In this document: piece by piece, positions 1 to 5,791 of the stretch | Layout of the letters: each line of letters starts with the position of its first letter | How positions within the stretch are numbered: the first letter of the stretch is position 1 | Origin: Eubacteriales Family XIII. Incertae Sedis bacterium | GTDB lineage: Bacteria > Bacillota > Clostridia > Peptostreptococcales > Anaerovoracaceae | NCBI GenBank assembly: GCA_031263335.1 | Contig: JAISGB010000270.1 | Location: forward strand, 1 to 7,743 | DNA: 7,743 nt | Direction of reading: 5' to 3' | Position numbers and translations under genes: made by a program | The notes under the pieces: model-generated | The model's database searches: none | What the model saw: the letters and a program-made list of their open reading frames with translations, nothing else | What the model was told of the DNA's origin: nothing

Positions 1-66
1 GTGGAGACGACCACGATCGCCTATCGGGAGATGGCCTGCCTCGATCTGCCGCTTGGCAGCGTCTAA
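1..66 (+). CDS. C-terminal end of an upstream gene, possibly the tail tube protein (partial)
   Basis: Frame 1 is open from the first base to a TAA at 64-66, giving 21 residues that start VETTTIAYREM and end LDLPLGSV. The next gene begins 14 bases after this stop with its own Shine-Dalgarno site, which is the spacing expected inside this operon, so the fragment is most likely the real end of a coding region. The beta-strand-like VETTTIAYREM and the position ahead of tube-initiator and hub genes would suit a gp19/Hcp-like inner tube subunit. That identity is inference from gene order; 21 residues are too few to assign a family. Confidence 0.5.
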   Translation: METTTIAYREMACLDLPLGSV

Positions 67-80
67 AGGAAAGCGAATCG

Positions 81-3000
81 ATGCTCACGATCGGAGAACC
101 GATAAAACTGAATACGGGCAAGCCATTTACGACGTTTTCCCCGCTCGGGGAGGCGTGGACGGATCCGTTCTTCGAACGGATCGCGGGCGGCTACGCGTTG
201 ATGGCGATGGATTTTACGCCGAAGGACATGTTGCTTCTCATGTTCGCGTCGCCCGAGATCTCGGAGTTCGGGGGCGGGATCACGAACATCGCCGAGGTCG
301 CGCGGATATCGAACTCCAGAAGTTTTCTGCTGAATATCGTAAACAACGTCGTCAACCGCGTCCTGCTCGCGGAGGACACGTATTTTTCATACAGGGATGA
401 GCTGTATCTGTCGAACGTCCTGCGACGGATCGGCGTTACGGATGTGAACCTCTTTCTGCGGGAGGCGTTCTCCGTCATGGAAGAGGGCCGGACGGTCCTC
501 AGGCTGATCGAGCGGTATGATCGGAACCGTGAGGCGTTGCGCGAGCGGGTGTCGCGCGAGGCTCCGCAAGGGGCGGACATTCCCGCCGCCGAGGCGTCGG
601 GCGGTGAGACGGCGAACGGTGAGACGCCCGTGGACAAGGAGGCGTTTTTCAGTGAGATCATGCACCGACTCGGCGTCGACCGCATCTTTTCGAGCCTACA
701 ATCCTACGGCGCGTACGCGGAGCGTGAACGCGTCTCGAGCGTACTTGAGCTCAACGCCGCCGAGTGGATCGGCATGCTGAACGCGGTGCGGCTCTTTGAT
801 CTGAGAAGGGAGGCGTCCGCTTCGGCCTTTTCTCCCGTCCACAGGCATTACAACGCCTACGAGACGGGCGTGGCGCCCGAACCCGAGGCCGCGCCCGAGG
901 CGGCCGTCGGCGCGGCCGTGGCGGCGGCATGGATCAACTTGGTGCAGAACGCGTTTCTGGCGCGCATGATCCGCGCCGCGCATACGGACGCGCGCGTACA
1001 CGTGGATGTCTCGCGCGCCTTGCCGGACGCGGCGATCGGCGCCTTGGAGCGCTTCCGGTCTTGGCATACGGAGCGCGTGCGCGACATGTACGCGGAGCAT
1101 GCGTTCGAACGCAGATTGGCGTTGCTCGATCGCCTCGAGGAACGTCTGCTCGCGCGCGCGGACGGGGAGGAAACACCCTTCACGCCGACGAGCTTGACCT
1201 TGACGGAAACCGTGGGCGAGGCGCCGGGCAGCGCGGCGGATCCGTCGGACGACAAACCGGCGCCTCGGCGCAAGAAGCGCGCGCGCAAAGAGGACGCTGC
1301 GGCCTCGGCGGAGGCGGCGCGGCGCGCTTTGGAGGAAATACGGACGCGCGACGCGGAACGCGCGCGGGAGACGTACGCGGAACACATCTCGTCATACAAG
1401 CTTTCGGAATTGGATCGACTTGAGGAGCGTTTGCTTACGCGTATGGCCGAGGAGGGCGCGCCCTTCGCCCCGACGGACTTGACCTTTCCGGAAACCGCCG
1501 ACACGACTACGGACAGCGGCGGGACGCCCGAGAAAAAACCGGCTGCGCGTCGGCGCGGGCGGCCTCGCAAGGACGAGGCTCCGGCGCCGCAGGGCGAGAC
1601 CCCGCGCGCGTCAAAACGCGTTCGGGCGCAGGATAAGGAGCGGATGCGGGACACGACGCATACGGAGCGTGTCTCCGAAAGCAACCGCTCGGAATCGGAG
1701 CGCGTAGAGGAGCATCTGCGCACCCGGACGCGGACGGACGGAGCAGGGGTATCCTTTGTCCCTGCGGAACGGGTCTTGGCGGGCGGCGAAGCGCCGGGCG
1801 GCCCCGAGCCGGGAGGGACGCCCGTTGCAGAGGAAGCGTCCCGGCGTGCAACGCGTTACTTCGATATGTTGTCGCGTGTCAGCCTCGAACGAAGGGAGAT
1901 CGAGCGATCCATTGAGCGGATCCGTTCGATGACGGACAAAGAGTCCTCGCGGGTGTTCACGGATCGGATCCTCAGCGCGGAGATGTTCGGACGGACGGCG
2001 CGGGAGACCGCGCGGATCGAACCTGCGAAGGATCGGAGCGGCGCGGCAAAGGCCGCTTCGGGCGAGCCGGGCGGCGCCCCGATCGCACAGTCGGATCTGC
2101 GGACGGTGGACGATCTCCTGTCCGATGCGATCAAACGCGGCGCGGAAGGCTTTGCCCTCGGCGAGCGCGCGGAATTCCCGGGGATCGAAACGACCCTCCC
2201 CATAGGCCGCGAAGAATCCGAACGGATGGACGGAGAGACGGACGAGGCGCGTTCGGAGCGGTTGAAGGCCGAGTTGGACGCGTATGACAGGAAAAACAAG
2301 GAGGCCGCGCGCCTGCTCGCCGAACGCGCGGATCGAATGAAGCGTGAGGAAACGACCCCTCGCGGCGCCTCGGGCGCGGGGAACCGCGCGGCGGCGGAGG
2401 CGCTCGGCGGGCTCGACGATCCCGAGCGGTTTCTGAAGGAGCTGAAGGAGGCCGCGCCGGAAGGGCGGGGCGAACGCGTCGCGCCGCAGGAGCTCACGCT
2501 CCTGCTCTCGTCCGTGGCGCCGGAATACCGAGAGATATACGAGCGGTTGCTTTCCGATATGCGGGAGGGCGAACGAGAGGGCGCCGGCGGCATACGTCCC
2601 GTCAGTCTGCCCGATTTCAACGCGGAGATCGCCGCCTCGGCGCGGGAACACAGCGCGGCGGAGATACATCATATCGAGCGGGAGCTGCGCGCCGAGACGA
2701 AGGAATCGATCGAGCGGACGGAACGCGTGATCGAACGGGCGGCGCCCGCGCGCGGCGCGCGGGCGGGCGAAGGCGCGCGCATACCCGAGCCCCTGCATCT
2801 GTTTCATCGGCCGGCGCCTTCGCCCGCGGGCGCGGAGGCCGCGCCCGCGCCGCCTCCCGCCGGCGACGTCTCACGGACGAGCGACGTGACGACGGTCCGG
2901 GAGATCGTCAATCGTGACGATCGGATCGACACCGAGGTAAATCGGGCGATCCGGGAGGTCCGGGTGAACAACATGCGCGAGATCGACGCCGCGATCGACA

Positions 3001-3095
3001 AGGCCCTCCACGACCGCATGCGCATGATCGAAGGCCGCGTATACAGCGGCGTCGAGCGAAAGCTCGACATGGAGCGCGCCCGCAGAGGGAAATAG
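81..3095 (+). CDS. Unrecognised 1004-residue Arg/Glu-rich repeat protein in the tape-measure position of a CIS operon
   Basis: I do not recognise a family. The start ATG follows an AAGGAA site (66-71) with a normal spacer. Residues 1-150 look folded, with hydrophobic and glycine-containing stretches such as MDFTPKDMLLLMF, and a second ordered-looking block covers about 186-340. Residues 273-296 are alanine-rich and hydrophobic, the only segment that might touch a membrane. Residues 329-592 hold about three degenerate repeats of roughly 95 residues. Residues 593-890 are highly charged with R/E heptad-like helices. A Pro/Ala-rich linker at about 900-930 leads to an amphipathic helical end (931-1004). 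There is no signal peptide and no visible catalytic motif. Basic clusters lie at 395-403 and 490-497. In PBSX-like tails and R-type tailocins the gene between tube and initiator is the tape measure, so a length-setting or lumenal role is plausible. A tube-loaded cargo protein or a scaffold is the alternative. The reading frame is secure; the function is open. Confidence 0.9.
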   Translation: MLTIGEPIKLNTGKPFTTFSPLGEAWTDPFFERIAGGYALMAMDFTPKDMLLLMFASPEISEFGGGITNIAEVARISNSRSFLLNIVNNVVNRVLLAEDTYFSYRDELYLSNVLRRIGVTDVNLFLREAFSVMEEGRTVLRLIERYDRNREALRERVSREAPQGADIPAAEASGGETANGETPVDKEAFFSEIMHRLGVDRIFSSLQSYGAYAERERVSSVLELNAAEWIGMLNAVRLFDLRREASASAFSPVHRHYNAYETGVAPEPEAAPEAAVGAAVAAAWINLVQNAFLARMIRAAHTDARVHVDVSRALPDAAIGALERFRSWHTERVRDMYAEHAFERRLALLDRLEERLLARADGEETPFTPTSLTLTETVGEAPGSAADPSDDKPAPRRKKRARKEDAAASAEAARRALEEIRTRDAERARETYAEHISSYKLSELDRLEERLLTRMAEEGAPFAPTDLTFPETADTTTDSGGTPEKKPAARRRGRPRKDEAPAPQGETPRASKRVRAQDKERMRDTTHTERVSESNRSESERVEEHLRTRTRTDGAGVSFVPAERVLAGGEAPGGPEPGGTPVAEEASRRATRYFDMLSRVSLERREIERSIERIRSMTDKESSRVFTDRILSAEMFGRTARETARIEPAKDRSGAAKAASGEPGGAPIAQSDLRTVDDLLSDAIKRGAEGFALGERAEFPGIETTLPIGREESERMDGETDEARSERLKAELDAYDRKNKEAARLLAERADRMKREETTPRGASGAGNRAAAEALGGLDDPERFLKELKEAAPEGRGERVAPQELTLLLSSVAPEYREIYERLLSDMREGEREGAGGIRPVSLPDFNAEIAASAREHSAAEIHHIERELRAETKESIERTERVIERAAPARGARAGEGARIPEPLHLFHRPAPSPAGAEAAPAPPPAGDVSRTSDVTTVREIVNRDDRIDTEVNRAIREVRVNNMREIDAAIDKALHDRMRMIEGRVYSGVERKLDMERARRGK
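162..182. repeat. Perfect 9-bp inverted repeat with 3-base loop, inside the 1004-residue gene
   Basis: GATCCGTTC at 162-170 and GAACGGATC at 174-182 are exact reverse complements around TTC. It lies within coding sequence near the 5' end of the large gene, where an mRNA hairpin could affect translation or decay. Arms of this length are not rare enough to exclude chance in GATC- and CG-rich sequence. Confidence 0.5.
1263..1289 (+). other. Basic cluster at the end of repeat unit 1 (residues 395-403, NLS-like)
   Basis: The residues PRRKKRARK form a run of seven basic residues out of nine and match the loose K-K/R-X-K/R pattern of monopartite nuclear localisation signals. The same pattern also occurs in proteins that bind nucleic acid or acidic surfaces, so the motif alone does not show nuclear targeting. 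Confidence 0.5.
1548..1571 (+). other. AT-hook-like motif at the end of repeat unit 2 (residues 490-497)
   Basis: The residues RRRGRPRK contain the invariant GRP core of the AT-hook flanked on both sides by Arg/Lys, the arrangement that inserts into the minor groove of AT-rich DNA in HMGA-type proteins and in bacterial CarD of Myxococcus. It sits in a low-complexity, probably disordered stretch, as AT-hooks normally do. It occupies the place of the basic cluster of unit 1, so the exact GRP core may have arisen by drift of a generic basic patch. Confidence 0.6.
2743..2765. repeat. Perfect 10-bp G/C-only inverted repeat with 3-base loop, intragenic
   Basis: CGCCCGCGCG at 2743-2752 pairs exactly with CGCGCGGGCG at 2756-2765 around CGG. 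The sequence encodes part of an Ala/Arg/Gly-rich segment of the 1004-residue protein. Because both arms use only G and C in an Ala/Arg/Gly-coding stretch, chance is a good explanation. Confidence 0.45.
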
Positions 3096-3122
3096 TCAAA
3101 TGACGACGGTAGGGGTGGAAAG

Positions 3123-3830
3123 ATGGATTTAAAGGAATTCGCGAAGAGTAAGCTCGGTATCTTGGAGGACGCCGTCATCACGGTGATCGATCGCCGCGAG
3201 GATCAGCGCGTCTTAGGCAAGGCGCCGGAGCGTAGCTATAAGGTGCAGTTCAATCCGAGCGAATTGGTGTTGGACGCGAGCAACCCGTTGGACGTATTTT
3301 CCGGCGCGGAAAGCGCGGACGCGACAGGCGCGCAGGAGGGCGCGGCCTTGCAGACGCGTACGCCCGAGGCGTTTCTCACCTTGAATCTCATCTTTGACGA
3401 AGTGAATATAGCGGACGCGTTTTCATCGGGCATGCTCACGAGTTCCGTCACGGAACTCGTAAAGGGGGCCGCGACCTTTGCCAAGAAAGCGAAGGTGGGC
3501 GGCACATCCCGAGACTGGTCCGTACAGCCCATCGTGGAGGGCTTCATCGGCGCGATCCGAAACGAATTCACACGCCTGTTGCGTCTTGATTGGGGGGAAT
3601 TCCGTTTTACGGGTTTTCTCGAGCATCTTCACGCGGAATATACGATGTTTTCCCCCTCGGGCAATCCGATCCGCGCCCGGGTCTCGATGCGGCTCAAGAA
3701 CGATATGGATTCCGATCTCATCATGTGGTCGGATTATCTGTTCCCTTCCGACAAGGACATGACGGCGATAGCGCTCGGCGGAACAGGAAAAACCGGTATT
3801 GTCGGCAAGGCGCTCAACATCGGTTGGTAA
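3123..3830 (+). CDS. CIS tube-initiator-type protein, first paralog (Afp7/Pvc7-like without LysM)
   Basis: This 235-residue protein has the hallmarks of the contractile injection system tube protein family (Pfam CIS_tube): VQFNPSEL at residues 41-48, and a block from W157 to about K192 that includes the YTMFSPSGNPIRARVS signature. In Afp/PVC-type particles such proteins form a hexameric ring between the inner tube and the hub/spike. Family members often end in a LysM domain; here the C-terminus (about 193-235) is Gly/Lys-rich with no LysM pattern. The start lies 27 bases after the large upstream gene, behind a modest GGGGTGGAAAG site (3113-3122 region). The next gene, 15 bases downstream, encodes a paralog of similar length, so the two probably build stacked or mixed rings. 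The family is clear; the exact ring position is inferred. Confidence 0.88.
   Translation: MDLKEFAKSKLGILEDAVITVIDRREDQRVLGKAPERSYKVQFNPSELVLDASNPLDVFSGAESADATGAQEGAALQTRTPEAFLTLNLIFDEVNIADAFSSGMLTSSVTELVKGAATFAKKAKVGGTSRDWSVQPIVEGFIGAIRNEFTRLLRLDWGEFRFTGFLEHLHAEYTMFSPSGNPIRARVSMRLKNDMDSDLIMWSDYLFPSDKDMTAIALGGTGKTGIVGKALNIGW
3438..3460. repeat. 23-base near-palindrome, 11-bp arms around one base, inside the first initiator gene
   Basis: ACGAGTTCCGT at 3438-3448 and ACGGAACTCGT at 3450-3460 are exact reverse complements around a single C. The bases encode T-S-S-V-T-E-L-V (residues 106-113). As RNA this would fold as about a 10-bp stem with a 3-base loop. It is followed by AAAGGGGG rather than a U-run, so it is not a Rho-independent terminator. 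It could be a protein or methylase target, an mRNA stability element, or chance. Confidence 0.6.
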
Positions 3831-3836
3831 AGGAGG
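3831..3836 (+). promoter_or_regulatory. Strong Shine-Dalgarno site for the second initiator paralog
   Basis: AGGAGG begins immediately after the TAA of the preceding gene (3828-3830) and lies 9 bases before the ATG at 3846. It is the best match to the anti-SD sequence in the window and fixes this start codon. It also suggests the second paralog is translated efficiently rather than only by coupling. Confidence 0.85.
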
Positions 3837-3845
3837 CGTACCGCA

Positions 3846-4517
3846 ATGAATCTGCTTGAAACGATAAGCGGGGGGTTGGAAAAGGCAAAACTCGTCTTTC
3901 AGGAACTGAACTCAGAAGGGGAAGTCAGTGGCGAGGGACTGGAGTGCGCCGCGCAGTTCAACCCGAGCAGTCTGCGGTTTGAGACGAGCGCGTCCGCGCA
4001 ACAGGTGAAGGGGATGATGGCAAACATGACGGATCTTCCGAACCAACAGAAACGCCAAGCGTCCATCGTATTGAGCGCGGAATTGGTCTTCGACGCCGTG
4101 CAGAACGCGGACGCCTTCCATGGGGACTCGCTCCGGCTGTCCTCACAGGATGTCATTTCCCAAGTGGGGGCGGCTTTTTCCGGCAGGGGGAACAAGCACT
4201 ATACGGTGATCCAACAGACCAATTTTCTGATTGCGGCTGTCGTGATCCCGGGTACTGTCGTCACCTTTTACTGGGGCTCACAGTCCTTTTTTGGCCAAAT
4301 GAAGGAGGTTCAGGCGAGATACGTGATGTTTTCGCCATCGGGGCATCCGATCCGGAGCAAGGTCTCGATCCGCATCCAACAAGCCATCACATCGAAGAAG
4401 GACGTACAGTATTGGGACAAGGCCGTCACGACGATGTTTGCCGACGACGCGACGCGCGCCTCCCACGAGAAGAGCTTGTTGCAGCAACAGTCGATCATAA
4501 ATCTCAGCGGGTATTGA
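3846..4517 (+). CDS. CIS tube-initiator-type protein, second paralog
   Basis: This 223-residue protein is a diverged paralog of the gene before it. QFNPSSLRF at residues 37-45 and the block from W143 to about Q178, with YVMFSPSGHPIRSKVS, line up with the first paralog. The FSPSG-PIR core is shared and the rest differs widely. Residues 126-141 (NFLIAAVVIPGTVVTF) form a hydrophobic beta-rich stretch with no counterpart in the first copy. The C-terminus is Gln/Ser-rich (LLQQQSIINLSGY) and has no LysM domain. By family, it should contribute a ring between tube and spike hub, where AFP- and PVC-type particles use more than one adaptor ring. Spot counts of lines inside the gene (52-58 percent G+C) suggest it is less GC-rich than the large upstream gene. 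Which paralog contacts the tube and which the hub cannot be told here. Confidence 0.85.
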   Translation: MNLLETISGGLEKAKLVFQELNSEGEVSGEGLECAAQFNPSSLRFETSASAQQVKGMMANMTDLPNQQKRQASIVLSAELVFDAVQNADAFHGDSLRLSSQDVISQVGAAFSGRGNKHYTVIQQTNFLIAAVVIPGTVVTFYWGSQSFFGQMKEVQARYVMFSPSGHPIRSKVSIRIQQAITSKKDVQYWDKAVTTMFADDATRASHEKSLLQQQSIINLSGY

Positions 4518-4525
4518 GAGGGCAG

Positions 4526-4564
4526 ATGAAGCGCACGGAAAACAAAAAGGGGAAGAAACGATGA
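4526..4564 (+). CDS. Possible 12-codon leader ORF overlapping the hub gene start
   Basis: The 43-base gap before the hub gene holds ATG AAG CGC through TGA, encoding the strongly basic MKRTENKKGKKR. Its stop overlaps the hub start as ATGA (4561-4564). A weak purine-rich AGAGGG lies just upstream (4517-4522). It could deliver ribosomes to the hub start by coupling, or be a chance reading of an A/G-rich ribosome-loading region. Nothing shows that the peptide has a function. Confidence 0.25.
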   Translation: MKRTENKKGKKR

Positions 4565-5781
4565 GTCCGGGGTTTGGGGACATTCCCGGGTCATCCGCCA
4601 TGGGCGGGGCCGGGTCCTACGAGGTCACCTATGACGCCATGTACAAGACGTATGACGGCTTCGATCTGGCGCAGGCCGAGATAGAGCTGAACGGGCAGCT
4701 GTTCGCGAAGAACAAGGGCGGGATGTTCATCCACGACATCCGCGTCGATCTCACGTCCGGCTTCGAGGCGTCGGTCGCCTCATTCCGCATCTACAATTCC
4801 TATGCCTTGGGCCGGGGCGACGGTTCCGACGAATCAAAATACCGCTTCGATCAATTGAAGAAACAGACGATCCTCGGCGCGTCCGTGAAGATCGGCCTCG
4901 GCTACAGCGGGAAATTGAAACATGTGTTCACGGGATTCATCGCGTCGGTCGACTTCTGTTTCGCGGAGGACGAGCCGCCATATATCGAGATCACGGGGAT
5001 GGACGCGAAGGGCGTCATGATGGCCTCGTCCTACGCGACGCAGCTCGCGGCGAAGTCCTACGGGGAGGCCGTGCGCGGGATATTGAATGGCGTCCGGGAC
5101 AAGACGGGCGCGGCGAACATCGTCGACAAGGTCACCGTATCGGACACGCCCGACAAGAAGCCGGCGGGCGGGGAGAACAAGGCGAGCGCGGAGACGATAG
5201 AGATGGTCTCCGAGAGCGACTACGAGTTCGTCGTGAAGGCCGCGAAGAAATTCAACTACGAGTTCTTCACGGATCGCGGCAACCTGATCTTCCGCAAGGC
5301 GCGCAGCGAGGAACGGCCGCTCACCGCGCTGAGCGCGAGCAAGGGCGTCGTCTTCTATCGTCTGGGTTACAGCTTGACGGGCATGGTGGAGGGCGTCGAG
5401 GTGCGCGCGATGGATCCGGGGACGGGCAAGACGATCATCGCCAAGGATAAATACAATGAAAAGCTGTCCACCGCGAGCAAGGCGAAGTCGCTCATCAAGG
5501 GGAGCAAGAAGATATACATCGACCCGACGATCTTCTCGCAGGAACAGGCCGACGCGCGCCTCGAATCCCTCATGACGCAGATGTCGTACAGGCTCGGCAG
5601 TCTGGAATGCGAATGCCTCGGGATGCCGGATCTCCTGCCCGGGCGCTTCATGGATATCTCCGTCGGCTCGCCCGGCGACAACCTGTTCTACATCACGGGC
5701 GTCGTGCATGAGTTTGACCGGGACGGCAGGTACAGGACGCGGCTCACGGGCTCCGCGGACAGGGTCAAGGAAGGAAAGTAG
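4561..5781 (+). CDS. Baseplate hub protein, phage late control gpD / gp27-like (N-terminal half of VgrG)
   Basis: This 406-residue protein matches the gpD/gp27 hub fold. An N-terminal beta domain contains YSGKLKHVFTGFIASVDF (115-132) and a central domain contains SESDYEFVVKAAKKFNYEFF (217-236), which resembles the SDW-F-..LA...GYE.. pattern of VgrG and gpD proteins. A C-terminal beta domain follows (about 326-400, with PDLLPGRFMDIS and FYITGVVHEFDRDG). Hub proteins form a trimer that joins the tube-initiator ring to the spike. The OB-fold and beta-helix part of VgrG is missing and is encoded by the next gene. The start at 4561 has AAGGGGAAG upstream; an in-frame ATG at 4600 is less well supported. 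A Lys/Pro/Gly-rich stretch (about 197-210) is probably a loop. Cytoplasmic assembly is expected, since there is no signal peptide. Confidence 0.9.
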   Translation: MSPGFGDIPGSSAMGGAGSYEVTYDAMYKTYDGFDLAQAEIELNGQLFAKNKGGMFIHDIRVDLTSGFEASVASFRIYNSYALGRGDGSDESKYRFDQLKKQTILGASVKIGLGYSGKLKHVFTGFIASVDFCFAEDEPPYIEITGMDAKGVMMASSYATQLAAKSYGEAVRGILNGVRDKTGAANIVDKVTVSDTPDKKPAGGENKASAETIEMVSESDYEFVVKAAKKFNYEFFTDRGNLIFRKARSEERPLTALSASKGVVFYRLGYSLTGMVEGVEVRAMDPGTGKTIIAKDKYNEKLSTASKAKSLIKGSKKIYIDPTIFSQEQADARLESLMTQMSYRLGSLECECLGMPDLLPGRFMDISVGSPGDNLFYITGVVHEFDRDGRYRTRLTGSADRVKEGK

Positions 5782-5791
5782 GGGATGGACG

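Larger units (their letters stand above)
1065..1856 (+). repeat. Coding tandem repeat, about three units of roughly 95 residues
   Basis: Unit 1 is residues 329-423 (1065-1349), unit 2 is 424-517 (1350-1631), and a degenerate unit 3 is about 518-592 (1632-1856). Each unit begins with a charged helix: ERVRDMYAEH, ERARETYAEH, then ERMRDTTHTE. A second helix follows (DRLEERLL in units 1 and 2, SERVEEHL in unit 3), then a proline-containing segment (PFTPTSLTLTET, PFAPTDLTFPET, and the weaker VSFVPAERVL). Units 1 and 2 end in a Ser/Thr/Gly/Pro linker and a basic cluster after KPA; unit 3 keeps GGTP but lacks the cluster. In the DRLEERLL block (1128-1151 against 1413-1436) 19 of 24 bases agree and all five differences are synonymous, which suggests an old duplication held by selection on the protein. 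Confidence 0.8.

Noticed and set aside
53..400. A 115-codon + strand frame at the left end
   Set aside because: It overlaps the start of the large gene in another frame and has no convincing ribosome site. Its Arg/Gly-rich composition marks a shadow.
1747..1769. Short inverted repeat GCAGGG ... CCCTGC
   Set aside because: The stem is only 6 bases with an 11-base loop and lies mid-gene with no U-run; chance is sufficient.
1611..2807. A 398-codon open frame on the - strand inside the large gene
   Set aside because: It lies wholly antisense to a well-supported gene. Long antisense frames are common in GC-rich coding DNA, and its Arg/Pro/Leu/Gly-rich product has no recognisable motif.
5708..5791. 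An upstream in-frame start that would lengthen the spike by 28 residues
   Set aside because: The extension overlaps the hub coding end and encodes a Gly/Arg/Ser-rich leader. The ATG at 5792 has a better site and a normal family N-terminus.
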